NCBI RefSeq assembly: GCF_027531815.1
Contig: NZ_JAPZSK010000012.1
Span: 1 to 61,151 of the forward strand
Source of the DNA: Gemmatimonas sp.
GTDB taxonomy: Bacteria > Gemmatimonadota > Gemmatimonadetes > Gemmatimonadales > Gemmatimonadaceae
Reading direction: 5' to 3'
DNA length: 61,151 nt
Positions 46,103 through 54,825 of the stretch are shown here, piece by piece. The position numbers and the translations under genes are program-made. The notes under the pieces are model-generated. The model had not been told where the DNA came from, made no database searches, and saw only the letters and a list, made by a program, of their open reading frames with translations. How positions within the stretch are numbered: position 1 is the first letter of the stretch; the number at the start of each line of letters is the position of its first letter.

Positions 46103-46387
46103 ATGTCGATGATTACCACGATCGTACTCGTGCAGGCTGATCCGCGCAGCATCCCCGCCTGTGCCGTGGCGCTCACGGCCATCGACGGGGTGGCGGAGGT
46201 CTACTCGGTCTCGGGAGCCTGGGATCTCGTGGCCATCGTCCGCGTGCCCGACCTCGAGCAGATCGCGACGGTGGTCACACAGGAATTCGCCAAGGTGCCG
46301 GGTATTCAGCGCACGCAAACACTCACGGCGTTCCGCCAGTACAGCAAGCGTGACCTCGAACAGGCGTGGGATATCGGCGTCGAGTAG
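46103..46387 (+). CDS. Stand-alone Lrp/AsnC ligand-binding (RAM) domain protein
   Basis: A 94-residue protein made only of the AsnC-family effector domain: TIVLVQADPRSIPACAVAL, then VAEVYSVSGAWDLVAIVRVPDLEQIATVV and PGIQRTQTLTAF. The helix-turn-helix of full Lrp regulators is missing. Such free RAM domains form octameric rings that bind amino acids. Its place right behind an aminotransferase suggests it senses a product or substrate of that enzyme. The start is ATG 46103. Confidence 0.88.
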   Translation: MSMITTIVLVQADPRSIPACAVALTAIDGVAEVYSVSGAWDLVAIVRVPDLEQIATVVTQEFAKVPGIQRTQTLTAFRQYSKRDLEQAWDIGVE

Positions 46388-46409
46388 CTGCCACCGACGC
46401 CCGCGCGCG

Positions 46410-47414
46410 TCAGCCCAGGCAGCGTGTCCGCAGGTACTCCCAGTCCGCGATCCAGGCATCGCCACTGAAGCGATAGCTGAATGTGGCCAGCTCGCCGCGT
46501 GCGACATTTTCGCCGAATCCGAAGAACAGCTCGGCGCGCCCATCGCCATCGGTGTCGAGTGCGCCGAGAAACCGGCGGCGCGGTGTGAGGCGTGCCGCCG
46601 ACACGTCGGCCAGCGTGAGCGACGGCCGGTAGCCGTAGGCCCCCTTGTCGAGCACCAGCACCAGCTGCCGCGGGCGCTCCGCCATGCGCGAAGCCCCCTC
46701 GGGGAGTTCCTGGGGATCGCTGTACGTCACCACGATCGTGGGACTGGCGGTGGCACCCGTCCCCACGACCTGCACCGTGCGCCGATAGCGCGACATCTTG
46801 GACATCGGCACGCCGGCCGACGGCGCCACGAGGGTGGAGACCACGCTCAGCACCCGGTCCAGCTCGCCGGTGGCCAACCCGTTCGCGCGTACGGGCAGCG
46901 CCTTGCTCCCGGACGTGAGTAGCTCGACACCGTCGGGCACTGCCACGGCGGCTGCCGGAAGCATCTGGCTGCACCCCGGCAGCGAGTCGAGCGTTGCCCC
47001 TTCCCACATACCGCGTCGCGACACGATGGCCCCCAGCGGCTCACTGCCCCGGTACGGCACGAACCGCCGTCCCTCGTGCAGCAGCTGCACATCCAGCGCC
47101 CGCCATCCCCGCGGGGTGAGCGAGAGGGTGTGCACGCCCTTGCCGTCAATCGTGGCGAGCGGCACGGCCCGCGTGCCCTCCTTGCCCCGCACCACCCGCA
47201 TGAGCACCGCGGGAGAAGCGGCCAACAGCGTACTGTCGCTTTGCCACCCACGGTCGACAGCCTCGGGATACAGCTTGCCCTTCACGGCGTCGCAGGCGGC
47301 AAGTGACAGCGCGCACATGGCCACGGCGCCGGTGGAGACGGCGCGCGAGGGCCGGAGAATACGTGACAGGATGGACACGCAGGCAGTTTCGTACGCCAGC
47401 GGTCGGAAGTCCAT
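46410..47414 (-). CDS. Predicted lipoprotein with FG-GAP-like motif
   Basis: A 334-residue exported lipoprotein. Starting from ATG 47414 the signal is unusual (DFRPLAYETACVSIL...), while GTG 47378 gives a cleaner one (MSILSRILRPSRAVSTGAVA then MCALSLAAC); both keep the lipobox. The mature part has beta-rich segments and an FG-GAP/EF-hand-like stretch, LDTDGDGRAELFFGFGEN, near residue 290. It is divergent from the next gene and convergent with the RAM domain gene. No function is assigned. Confidence 0.65.
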   Translation of the reverse strand: MDFRPLAYETACVSILSRILRPSRAVSTGAVAMCALSLAACDAVKGKLYPEAVDRGWQSDSTLLAASPAVLMRVVRGKEGTRAVPLATIDGKGVHTLSLTPRGWRALDVQLLHEGRRFVPYRGSEPLGAIVSRRGMWEGATLDSLPGCSQMLPAAAVAVPDGVELLTSGSKALPVRANGLATGELDRVLSVVSTLVAPSAGVPMSKMSRYRRTVQVVGTGATASPTIVVTYSDPQELPEGASRMAERPRQLVLVLDKGAYGYRPSLTLADVSAARLTPRRRFLGALDTDGDGRAELFFGFGENVARGELATFSYRFSGDAWIADWEYLRTRCLG

Positions 47415-47561
47415 TGGTCGGGGAGCATCGCGCGGCGCCCGGGGTATGAGCTCGCGGTGCGCATGGCATTCAGCACGGATCTCTGGTGGCATGATGCGGG
47501 TACGGGCCCTCGTGGCACACATGACTTCGACAGGCGCCGTAGTGCATCGGTACGGCCGGTG

Positions 47562-48485
47562 ATGTCCGGCCGAGGATTGGGAAGTGCCGCCGCGGGCATG
47601 CTGCTGGCGGCCAGCATGGTTGCCGTACCGGCCGCCGCGCAGCGGGCAGGCACGAGGGGCGTGCAGCTGCTGGTGCGCCCCCATGTCGGGGACACCCTGC
47701 AGCTCCATGTCGAACAGGCGGTGCACGTCAGCGGCCGCCGTGTGGATGGCCCCCAGTCAACGGTTCCCCCTCTCCTGCAGGGCAAGCGCGGGGCCTCGCC
47801 CGCACCCGACTACGGCCCTCGCGCCGGGCGCGCCAAGACGCGCGTGTCCCATGTCCAGCTGTATGCCCACTCGCTGGTGGAGGCGAGTGATCTGACGGAG
47901 ACGACGCTGCTGGCCACGACCGATTCGATCGTGATGTGGAGCGGCACCACCGGCGACGCGGTGCGGCCGGTGCGCCTGCCCGTTCAGGAGGGCAGTCGGT
48001 ACGTCCGTGTCACGGTCACTCCCGATGGGGCCATGCGGGTGCGCGATCCGGCGTCGGCCGACGCCACGCTCGGCGCCACGCTGGCCTCGGTGCCAGGACT
48101 CCTCCCCACCGGGGCCGTACGCGCCGGGAGCACGTGGCAGCGGGAGATGCGGCTCCCGTCGCTGCCGCTTGGCTCCTATCGGGCCGACGGCGTGGTGCAG
48201 GCGCGCCTCCGGCTCGACTCGCTGTCTCGTGGTGGCCGCCACGCCTACATCTCCCTCGTGGGTGTGCTGCGGCGTGATGGTGCGGCACGCGAGCTGCCGC
48301 CGGGTACGCGCGTCATCACCGCCGGCACCCTGCGTGGCACCATGGTCGTGGACCGCAGTCGCGCCTGGATTACCGACGCGCGGACCGTCATGGACGTGCA
48401 GTCGGAGGTGGCCCCCGGGCCCGCCGGCACCAGTCGTCCGATGCTGCTGGACATTCGCATCGAACAGCAGGTCCGGGTGCACTGA
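47562..48485 (+). CDS. Secreted protein of unknown function
   Basis: A 307-residue protein with a signal peptide (GMLLAASMVAVPAAAQ) and no lipobox cysteine. The mature part is beta-rich, with SVDSIVMW-like and RVTVTPDGAMRVRDPA segments, and ends MLLDIRIEQQVRVH. No motif or family is recognised. It is divergent from the FG-GAP-like lipoprotein, 148-185 bp away, and shares that promoter region. A periplasmic location is inferred. Confidence 0.6.
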   Translation: MSGRGLGSAAAGMLLAASMVAVPAAAQRAGTRGVQLLVRPHVGDTLQLHVEQAVHVSGRRVDGPQSTVPPLLQGKRGASPAPDYGPRAGRAKTRVSHVQLYAHSLVEASDLTETTLLATTDSIVMWSGTTGDAVRPVRLPVQEGSRYVRVTVTPDGAMRVRDPASADATLGATLASVPGLLPTGAVRAGSTWQREMRLPSLPLGSYRADGVVQARLRLDSLSRGGRHAYISLVGVLRRDGAARELPPGTRVITAGTLRGTMVVDRSRAWITDARTVMDVQSEVAPGPAGTSRPMLLDIRIEQQVRVH

Positions 48486-48553
48486 ACGGAGCGGGGCACG
48501 TGCCGCGCAGCGATGCGCGCCCCGCTGCCACCCGCGCCGGAGACACCCGCCGT

Positions 48554-48559
48554 TAGGTT
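48554..48559 (+). promoter_or_regulatory. -10-like TAGGTT 5 nt from the sbcD start (leaderless)
   Basis: TAGGTT, TGGGG, then ATG at 48565. Confidence 0.45.
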
Positions 48560-48564
48560 TGGGG

Positions 48565-49767
48565 ATGCGTCTCGTCCACCTCGCCGATCTCCATCTCGGC
48601 TTCCGCCAGTACCAACGGCTCACCGCCTCGGGTACCAACCAGCGCGAGGATGACGTCGCGGCCACTGTACAGCGGGCCATCACGCAGATCATCGACGTGG
48701 CCCCCGATCTGGTCGTCATCGGTGGCGACGTGTTTCACACCGTGCGGCCGTCCAATCCGGCTATCCTGCACGCCTTTCGTGCCCTCATGCAGCTGCGGGA
48801 ACGCCTGCCCGAGACGCCCGTGATCATGGTGGCGGGCAACCACGACGCGCCGCGCACGGCGGAAACGGGGTGCATTCTGCGGCTCTTCCGGGAGATCGGC
48901 GTACACGTGGCCGATGCGAGCGCGGAGCTGTTCACCTTTCCGGAGCAGTCGCTTGCCGTTTTGGCCGTACCGGATGCCCCCGGTGTTGAGCGACCACCGC
49001 TGCTGCCCCCCGAAGGCTTCCGGCATACCGTGCTCCTGCTGCACGGCGAGGTGGCGGGACTGTTGCCGGCGCAGGCCGCGAACGCCGAGCGGGCCGCCAT
49101 CGAGATTCCGCCGGAGGCGCTGCATGCCGACCAGTGGAGCTACGTGGCGCTTGGTCACTACCACGTGTACCGTGAAGTTGCGCCACGGGCCTACTACAGT
49201 GGCTCCCTCGAATACACCAGCACCAACCCGTGGGGCGAACTGCGCGAGGAGCGCGACCGCCGCATTCCCGGCAAGGGCTTCATCGAGCATGACCTGACCC
49301 ACGGTGTCCATCGCTTTCATCCGGTGACGCCGGCGCGCCCGCTGCTCGATCTTGAACCGATCGACGCCAGCGGGATGGGAGCGGGCGAGATCGATGCGGC
49401 CATACGGGCGCGGGTGGACAGCGCGCCGGGGGGGATCGATCACCGCATCGTGCGGGTGACCGTGCGCAACGTGGCCCGTCACGTGGCCCGCGAGCTGGAC
49501 CACGGGGCGCTGCGCGAGTATCGCCGGCGGGCGATGCACTTCCACCTCGATACGCGACGCCCCGACCCGTTGCCGCGTCGCGCGGGAGGCGGCAACGGCA
49601 GCGGCGGAAGCCGCCGCGCCACGCTGCCGGAGATCGTCGGTGATCAACTGCGCGAGCGACCGCTGCCGGCCGACGTGGACCGCGACCAGTTCGTGGCGCT
49701 CGGCCTGCGCTATCTGCACCTCGCGGAGGAAGCGGCCGTCGCGGCGCTCCCGGTGATGGACGGCTGA
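48565..49767 (+). CDS. sbcD: SbcD/Mre11-type metallophosphoesterase nuclease
   Basis: Nuclease subunit of the SbcCD (Rad50-Mre11) DNA end-processing complex, 400 residues. The five phosphoesterase motifs are visible: DLHLG at residues 8-12, VVIGGDVFHT, the AGNHD motif, LLLHGEV and ALGHYHVYR. The C-terminal cap is shorter and Arg/Gly-rich. The start is ATG 48565, immediately after a -10-like hexamer. sbcC starts 2 bp past the stop, so the two are coupled. Confidence 0.94.
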   Translation: MRLVHLADLHLGFRQYQRLTASGTNQREDDVAATVQRAITQIIDVAPDLVVIGGDVFHTVRPSNPAILHAFRALMQLRERLPETPVIMVAGNHDAPRTAETGCILRLFREIGVHVADASAELFTFPEQSLAVLAVPDAPGVERPPLLPPEGFRHTVLLLHGEVAGLLPAQAANAERAAIEIPPEALHADQWSYVALGHYHVYREVAPRAYYSGSLEYTSTNPWGELREERDRRIPGKGFIEHDLTHGVHRFHPVTPARPLLDLEPIDASGMGAGEIDAAIRARVDSAPGGIDHRIVRVTVRNVARHVARELDHGALREYRRRAMHFHLDTRRPDPLPRRAGGGNGSGGSRRATLPEIVGDQLRERPLPADVDRDQFVALGLRYLHLAEEAAVAALPVMDG

Positions 49768-49769
49768 GC

Positions 49770-52247
49770 ATGCGACTCCTTTCGCTCCGCCTGCAGAACT
49801 TCCGCCAGCATGCCGACACGCGACTGGACTTCGATCGCGGGTTGACCGGCATCGTCGGGCCCAATGGATCGGGCAAGTCCACCATCCTCGAAGCCATTGC
49901 GTGGGCCCTCTACGGCAACCCGGCAGCCCGCGGCACGCGTGACGGCATCCGTTTCTCGCGCGCCGGCGCGCGCGCGCCGGTGAAAGTGGAGCTCGTGTTC
50001 GAGCTGGCCGGCCACCGGTACCGCGTCCTGCGCGGACTCTCCAACGCCGAGGTCTACCTCGACGCTGGTGAATCCCCCATCGCGAATACCATCACCGGGG
50101 CCACGGAGTTGCTGCAGCGCCGCCTCGGCATGACGCGCGCGGAGTTCTTTCACACGTACTTCACGGGGCAAAAGGAGCTGGACGTGATGGCCGCGCTGGG
50201 GGCGGCCGAGCGGGCGCGTTTCCTGTCGCGCGTGCTGGGATACGATCGCATCACTGGCGCCCAGGAGTTCGCCCGCGAGCGTCGGCGCGCGGTGCTGGCG
50301 GAAATCAACGGACTCAAGCAGGGCATGGCCGACCCTGACGCCATCTGGCGCGCCGTGGCCGACGCCGAGGCGCGTCTGGCCGTGGCGCGCACGCGATCGG
50401 CCGAAGCGGAAACGGCGCAGCGGGACGCGGCCGCGCGGCTGCAGGGGCTCGTGCCCCGGTGGCAGGATGCGCAGTCGCAGCGGGAGCAACGGCTGCAGCT
50501 GGCGTCCGAACTGCGGGTGGCCGAGAGTGAGGCGGTGTCGCTGTCGCGCGAACTCGAACGGCTCGATCGTGAACTCGACGCGGTGGCACGCGCGCACGAC
50601 GAGCTCGTGCCATTGCGCGCGGAGGCCAACGGACTGGCCGGTGTGCGCGAGGCGCTGTCGGCGCAGGAAGAGCTTGCCGCCGCCGGGGCCCGCCGACAGG
50701 CGCTGCTCGAACGGGTGGCCGCATACGCCGAAGAGGAGGCCAAGCTCATCGATCGGGCGGCGCGGCTCGAGTCGGCGCCCGCGCTGGAGGTGGAGACCAC
50801 GGCGCAGCTGCTGGCGTTGCGTGCAGTCCTGGCGCAGGCAGAGCAGGCGCTCGATACCGAGCGTACCGCCTGGGCGCGTGATCGGCAGGAGGCGGAAACG
50901 CGTCTCGAGGCGCTGCGCACGCAGTACGCGGAGCTCTCGCAGCAACGGGAGCGACTCGAAGGGTTGGGAGAGGAAAGTCCCTGTCCCACCTGTGGCCAGC
51001 CGCTGGGGGCGAACTTCGCCTCGGTACTGGAGCAGCTCAACGAGCAACTCGAGACGGTCCGTGTCGATGGCCACTATTTCCGGCAGCGCGCCGAGCAGCT
51101 CTCGGCCGTGCCGGCGAGCATTGACGGCCTCGAAGAGGGACGTCGCGGCCAGCAGCAGGAGGTGGCCGTCGCCGAGCGCCGGTTGGCGCGCATCCAGGCG
51201 GCGATGGGAGAGGCCGGCATGGTGGCGGAGCAGCGGGCGCAACTGACGCGTCGGCTGGAGGATGCCACGACGCAGCTGGCGGCGCTGGCGTCCGGCTACG
51301 ACGCGCATCGGCACGAACAGCTCCGTGCCGAGGTGCAGCGGCTGCAGGAGATCGAAACGCGCATGGCACGGGTGAGCGGACTCCTCGAGCGTGAACTCGT
51401 GACCCGTACCGAGCGGGCGCGTGTGCTGGCCGCGCGCGACGCGGCGCGCGAGCGCATGATGATGGTGGAAACGCAATCGGCGGCGCTGGGTATGGATGAT
51501 GCCACCTACGGCACGGTGCGGGCGGCGTACGAGGCCGCGGCCGCCGAGGCGCAGCGCGCCGAACTGGAAGCGGTGGCTGCGAGCGGCGAAGCCGAGCGGG
51601 CGCGCACGGCACTGGACACGGCGGAGCAGGCGCGACGGGAGCTGGCCCGCCTGCAGGCCAGCCTCGATGCGCTGGAAACGGAAAAGCGCGTGCACGATGA
51701 ACTCGATCGCGCCTTCACCGACCTGCGCAGCGACCTGAATCATCAGCTGCGCCCGGAGCTGGCGGAAATCGCGAGCCGATTCCTCGACGATCTCACCGAC
51801 GGGCGGTACACTCAACTGGAGTTCGACGAGGAGTATCGCCTGCTCGTGCTCGAGGACGGGGTGCCGAAGCCGGTGATCTCGGGCGGCGAGGAAGACCTGT
51901 GCAATCTGGTGCTGCGTCTGGCCATCTCGCAGATGATCGCCGAGCGGGCCGGCCAGTCGTTCTCGCTGCTCATTCTCGACGAGGTGTTCGGTTCGCTCGA
52001 TGAAACCCGACGGAGCAACGTGGTGGAATTGCTGCGGAGACTGCATGATCGATTCGAACAGGTCATCGTGATCACGCACATCGAACAGGTGCGCGAGGGA
52101 CTCGATCGCCTGCTGCTGGTGCGTTTCGACGAAACGCGCGGGTGCAGCGTGGTCACCGACGCCACAACGGCGATGGAGGGCGCGTCGTTGTCATCGGAGG
52201 TGGAGTTCGCGGCAGGTGCCGCGCCCGCGCCCTGGGGCGAGGGGTGA
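49770..52247 (+). CDS. sbcC: SbcC/Rad50-type SMC-like ATPase
   Basis: ATPase subunit of SbcCD, 825 residues, shorter than E. coli SbcC. Walker A is GPNGSGKST (residues 30-38), followed by two long coiled-coil arms rich in Glu/Ala/Arg/Gln. A zinc-hook CPTC sits at residues 405-408 at the apex of the coils. The ABC signature VISGGEEDLCNLVLRLA and Walker B LLILDEVFGSLD lie near the C-terminus. The arms mediate end-tethering through the hook. It is flanked by sbcD upstream and the GNAT gene 4 bp downstream. Confidence 0.93.
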   Translation: MRLLSLRLQNFRQHADTRLDFDRGLTGIVGPNGSGKSTILEAIAWALYGNPAARGTRDGIRFSRAGARAPVKVELVFELAGHRYRVLRGLSNAEVYLDAGESPIANTITGATELLQRRLGMTRAEFFHTYFTGQKELDVMAALGAAERARFLSRVLGYDRITGAQEFARERRRAVLAEINGLKQGMADPDAIWRAVADAEARLAVARTRSAEAETAQRDAAARLQGLVPRWQDAQSQREQRLQLASELRVAESEAVSLSRELERLDRELDAVARAHDELVPLRAEANGLAGVREALSAQEELAAAGARRQALLERVAAYAEEEAKLIDRAARLESAPALEVETTAQLLALRAVLAQAEQALDTERTAWARDRQEAETRLEALRTQYAELSQQRERLEGLGEESPCPTCGQPLGANFASVLEQLNEQLETVRVDGHYFRQRAEQLSAVPASIDGLEEGRRGQQQEVAVAERRLARIQAAMGEAGMVAEQRAQLTRRLEDATTQLAALASGYDAHRHEQLRAEVQRLQEIETRMARVSGLLERELVTRTERARVLAARDAARERMMMVETQSAALGMDDATYGTVRAAYEAAAAEAQRAELEAVAASGEAERARTALDTAEQARRELARLQASLDALETEKRVHDELDRAFTDLRSDLNHQLRPELAEIASRFLDDLTDGRYTQLEFDEEYRLLVLEDGVPKPVISGGEEDLCNLVLRLAISQMIAERAGQSFSLLILDEVFGSLDETRRSNVVELLRRLHDRFEQVIVITHIEQVREGLDRLLLVRFDETRGCSVVTDATTAMEGASLSSEVEFAAGAAPAPWGEG

Positions 52248-52251
52248 GCCG

Positions 52252-53229
52252 ATGACCGTGTCGACCCGATCGTTCCGCAGTGCCCGACCGGTTGACGGAC
52301 CGTTCGTGGCGACGTTGGCGGACATCCCCGAGCTGAACGAGATCTTCACCGAGGCGTTCACCGAGCGCTATCGCAAGGACGGGATGACGGGCGTGCGGGT
52401 ACCGCCGCTCAATCCGGCTATCTGGCGCTATGCCATCGAGGACGCCGGCGACGGGGCGCTCTGCTGGCGGGATGGGCAGGGACGCCTCGTGGCCTTCAAC
52501 ATGGCGCACCACTCGGGCACAGAAGGGTGGATGGGGCCGCTGTGTGTCCGCCCCGACCAACAGGGCGTGGGATTGGGGAAGGTGGTGGTGCAGGCCGGGA
52601 TGCGTTGGCTTCGGCTGCAGCAGGCGCGCGTCATCGGCCTCGAAACGATGCCGCGAACGATGGACAACATCGGCTTCTACTCCAACCTTGGCTTCGTGCC
52701 GTCGCATCTCACCATCACGGTGACGCTCGATGCGGCGGTCGGCCCCAAGGCACCGCGCCTGCTGTCACAGCTGTCGGCGAGCGACAAGGTGGCCGCGATG
52801 GCGGCGTGTCTCGCGCTCACCACGCGCGTGATGCCGGGGTACGACTTCACCCGCGAACTCGAACTGACCGACCGGCTGGGGCTGGGGGATACGGTGCTGC
52901 TCGGCCCGCCGCACGATCCGTCGGGGTTTGCCCTCTGTCACTCGGCGCCGCTGGTCGAGGGGCGCTCACGTGACGAGCTGCGCGTGCTGAAGCTCGTGCT
53001 CGCGCGCCGCGCTGAGCTGCCGGCGCTGCTGGGGGCGCTGGCCGACCTGGCGCGGCGCACCGGCACACGCCGTCTCGCCATCCGCGTGCAGGGTGACTAT
53101 CCCGACGCCTATCGCACGCTGGTGGCCCGCGGCGCGCGCGTGCGGTGGACCGATCTGCGGATGAGCGTCTTCGGGTGGTCCGAAGTGCCGCCCACCGAGG
53201 GCATGGTCCTGTCGAATTGGGAGATCTGA
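52252..53229 (+). CDS. GNAT-family N-acetyltransferase
   Basis: A 325-residue protein with an N-terminal GNAT domain: GPLCVRPDQQGVGLGKVVVQAG is the acetyl-CoA motif A, followed by NIGFYSNLGFVP. The C-terminal half resembles a second, degenerate GNAT-like unit. It begins 4 bp past the sbcC stop (tga, gccg, ATG), so it is probably the third gene of an sbcD-sbcC-GNAT transcript. The acetyl acceptor is unknown; a link to DNA repair is suggested only by position. Confidence 0.85.
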   Translation: MTVSTRSFRSARPVDGPFVATLADIPELNEIFTEAFTERYRKDGMTGVRVPPLNPAIWRYAIEDAGDGALCWRDGQGRLVAFNMAHHSGTEGWMGPLCVRPDQQGVGLGKVVVQAGMRWLRLQQARVIGLETMPRTMDNIGFYSNLGFVPSHLTITVTLDAAVGPKAPRLLSQLSASDKVAAMAACLALTTRVMPGYDFTRELELTDRLGLGDTVLLGPPHDPSGFALCHSAPLVEGRSRDELRVLKLVLARRAELPALLGALADLARRTGTRRLAIRVQGDYPDAYRTLVARGARVRWTDLRMSVFGWSEVPPTEGMVLSNWEI

Positions 53230-53259
53230 CGCCACCGTGCGCCCGGGGGCGCGGTGGCG
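53230..53259 (+). terminator. GC-rich hairpin between convergent genes
   Basis: Perfect 8 bp arms CGCCACCG / CGGTGGCG around a GC-rich loop lie immediately after the GNAT stop. No T-run follows. Confidence 0.45.
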
Positions 53260-53268
53260 GCGTGACAA

Positions 53269-53439
53269 CTACCGCCCAGTGCCGGGGCCGTTGGGCGTGT
53301 CGCGCACGACGATGCGCCAGATGATGAGGAACACCCCGGCGGTCAGCAGCAGGTGAATCCAGCCGGGCGCCTCCGTGGCGACGGTGAGCCCGCCCCAGAC
53401 GACCAGCATCACGATTCCGGCAAGCAGAGTGAGGTCCAT
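53269..53439 (-). CDS. Very small membrane protein, DUF5670/Lmo0937-like
   Basis: A 56-residue protein with two predicted membrane helices (LTLLAGIVMLVVWGGLTVA and IHLLLTAGVFLIIWRIVV) and a short polar C-terminus. The layout 'two helices joined by xxGWIHLLL' matches the small DUF5670/Lmo0937 family. The start is ATG 53439, 5 nt after TAGATT; the ORF could extend upstream but without a membrane signature. It lies antisense and adjacent to the 6S RNA promoter. Confidence 0.65.
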   Translation of the reverse strand: MDLTLLAGIVMLVVWGGLTVATEAPGWIHLLLTAGVFLIIWRIVVRDTPNGPGTGR

Positions 53440-53444
53440 GAGAC

Positions 53445-53450
53445 AATCTA
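53445..53450 (-). promoter_or_regulatory. -10-like TAGATT 5 nt from the small membrane protein start (leaderless)
   Basis: On the minus strand TAGATT, GTCTC, then the ATG at 53439. Confidence 0.45.
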
Positions 53451-53463
53451 CTCCAGTGCGCAA

Positions 53464-53492
53464 TTGCGCGTTCCGGGGCCGCATTCTACAAT
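53464..53492 (+). promoter_or_regulatory. Sigma70-type promoter of the 6S RNA candidate
   Basis: TTGCGC (53464-53469), 17 bp spacer, TACAAT (53487-53492), giving a start near 53499. It is the best consensus-like promoter in the window. Confidence 0.7.
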
Positions 53493-53498
53493 ACGCCT

Positions 53499-53709
53499 CG
53501 TATCCATGGCTGCGGGGGCGGGGAGGCTTTACTTCTTGAGCCGATAAGTCCTGAGAAGGGATTCAACAAACGGGTGAACGTCATGCCCCAGTGCGGGGAA
53601 GGCGACAGCGCGGTGAGAGTCTTATTGTTTTCTTTGGGCTTCAAGATCACCCTCTTCGTTCCCGTGTTGTTGCGAAGGCCCCGTCCTTGTGGCGGGGCCT
53701 TCGCTTTGG
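53499..53709 (+). ncRNA. ssrS: Candidate 6S RNA (ssrS)
   Basis: A noncoding transcript of about 170-210 nt between a strong promoter and a strong terminator. Arm 53511-53526 (TGCGGGGGCGGGGAGG) pairs continuously with 53651-53666 to give a 16 bp closing stem with several G-U pairs. After an asymmetric internal loop, CTTGAGCC (53535-53542) pairs with GGCTTCAAG (53637-53645, one bulge). TTGAGCCGATAAG in the 5' side resembles the conserved TGAGCCGATA of proteobacterial 6S RNA, and the 3' side GGGCTTCAAG resembles its GGGTTCAAGG. 6S RNA mimics an open promoter and sequesters sigma70 RNA polymerase. I see no long conserved frame in it. Confidence 0.68.
53672..53704 (+). terminator. Rho-independent terminator of the 6S RNA candidate
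   Basis: A perfect 12 bp stem GCGAAGGCCCCG and its complement, 9 nt loop, followed by TTT. It lies 50 bp before the ptpS start, so read-through or a hidden promoter would be needed for ptpS. Confidence 0.85.
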
Positions 53710-53754
53710 GGGTAGCCGACGGAACCAATTCCCTTCCGGCCGGCTTCATTCCAC

Positions 53755-54168
53755 ATGCCAATCGTTACCGTGACACGCCGTCTCCGCTTCAACGCGGCGC
53801 ACCGAGTTCACAATCCTGCGCTCTCCGACGCCGAGAACACCCGGCTCTTCGGCAAGTGCAACAACCCCAACTGGCACGGTCACAACTACGAGTTGGAAGT
53901 GTCGGTCCGGGGGCCCGTGGATGAGCGAACCGGTTACGTGATCGACCTGGGGCAGCTGCGGGACGTGGTGGACCGGCATGTGATCGACGAGACGGACCAT
54001 CGCAATTTCAACATCGACGTCCCCTACACGCAGGGCATCAATCCGACCACCGAAAACGTGGTGGTGGCCATGTGGCGGGTGCTCGCTCCGGCGATCGCGC
54101 CCGCCCAACTGGTTCGACTGCGGCTCTGGGAAACCGAGAACAACTATGTCGACTACGAAGGGGAATAA
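53755..54168 (+). CDS. ptpS: 6-pyruvoyltetrahydropterin synthase (QueD/PTPS family, C-x5-HGH type)
   Basis: A 137-residue zinc enzyme of the tunnelling fold. The zinc ligands are H16, H41 and H43; the catalytic cysteine is C35 in [13 protein letters not shown]. The spacing C-x5-HGH is that of PTPS making 6-pyruvoyltetrahydropterin for tetrahydrobiopterin, not the C-x3-HGH of QueD. The C-terminal [10 protein letters not shown] carries the pterin-anchoring Glu. It overlaps folE by 23 bp and is followed by an SDR gene. An automatic annotation would probably call it QueD. Confidence 0.85.
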   Translation: MPIVTVTRRLRFNAAHRVHNPALSDAENTRLFGKCNNPNWHGHNYELEVSVRGPVDERTGYVIDLGQLRDVVDRHVIDETDHRNFNIDVPYTQGINPTTENVVVAMWRVLAPAIAPAQLVRLRLWETENNYVDYEGE

Positions 54169-54820
54169 GGACGTGATCCGACCTGTAGCAGGAGTGCCGT
54201 CGGGACGTGCGGCGGTCAGCGTCGTCGATCCCGACGACTTCGCCGTGGATGGCAACCTCGCCGAGTACGAAACGATGGTGCGTCGTCAGCTCGAACTGAT
54301 CGGAGAGGACCCCGATCGTGAGGGGCTACTCAAGACGCCGAGCCGTGTGGCCAAGGCGCAGATGTGGCTCACCCGCGGCTACGGCCAGACGGCATCGGAA
54401 GTCATCGGCGACGCCTTGTTCGCGGAGGATCACGAGAACATGGTCATGGTGCGTGACATCGAGATGTACTCGATGTGCGAGCACCACATGTTGCCCTTCT
54501 TCGGCAAGGTGCACATCGCCTACATCCCCAACGGCAAGATCGTGGGGCTGTCGAAGCTGCCGCGCGTGGTGGAAGTGTTCGCGCGCCGCCTGCAGGTGCA
54601 GGAGCGTCTCGGGGAGCAGATCGCCGACGCGCTGGAAGAGGTACTGCAGCCCAAGGGGGTCGGCGTCGTCATCGAGGCGGTGCATCTGTGCATGATGATG
54701 CGCGGTGTGGAGAAGCAGAGCTCGCGGACGATCACGTCCAGCATGCGGGGCCTGTTTCGCGACGATTCGAAGACCCGCAGCGAGTTTCTGCGGCTCGCCC
54801 ACTCCCCCACCACGTACTGA
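54146..54820 (+). CDS. folE: GTP cyclohydrolase I
   Basis: Converts GTP to 7,8-dihydroneopterin triphosphate, the precursor of folate and biopterin. The 224-residue protein is type IA: zinc site C111 and H114 in MCEHHMLPF plus C182 in HLCMMMRG, with [19 protein letters not shown] and [11 protein letters not shown] in the active site. It begins at ATG 54146 inside ptpS or, more likely, at GTG 54173, which follows AAGGGGAATAAGGA; the enzyme is then 215 residues. It is cotranscribed with ptpS and the SDR gene. Confidence 0.96.
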   Translation: MSTTKGNKDVIRPVAGVPSGRAAVSVVDPDDFAVDGNLAEYETMVRRQLELIGEDPDREGLLKTPSRVAKAQMWLTRGYGQTASEVIGDALFAEDHENMVMVRDIEMYSMCEHHMLPFFGKVHIAYIPNGKIVGLSKLPRVVEVFARRLQVQERLGEQIADALEEVLQPKGVGVVIEAVHLCMMMRGVEKQSSRTITSSMRGLFRDDSKTRSEFLRLAHSPTTY

Positions 54821-54825
54821 GCGCC

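Noticed and set aside
53499-53709. preQ1, THF or other riboswitch controlling ptpS
   Set aside because: A closing stem of 16 bp, the TTGAGCCGATA signature and complete termination before ptpS fit 6S RNA better, but a regulator of ptpS cannot be excluded.
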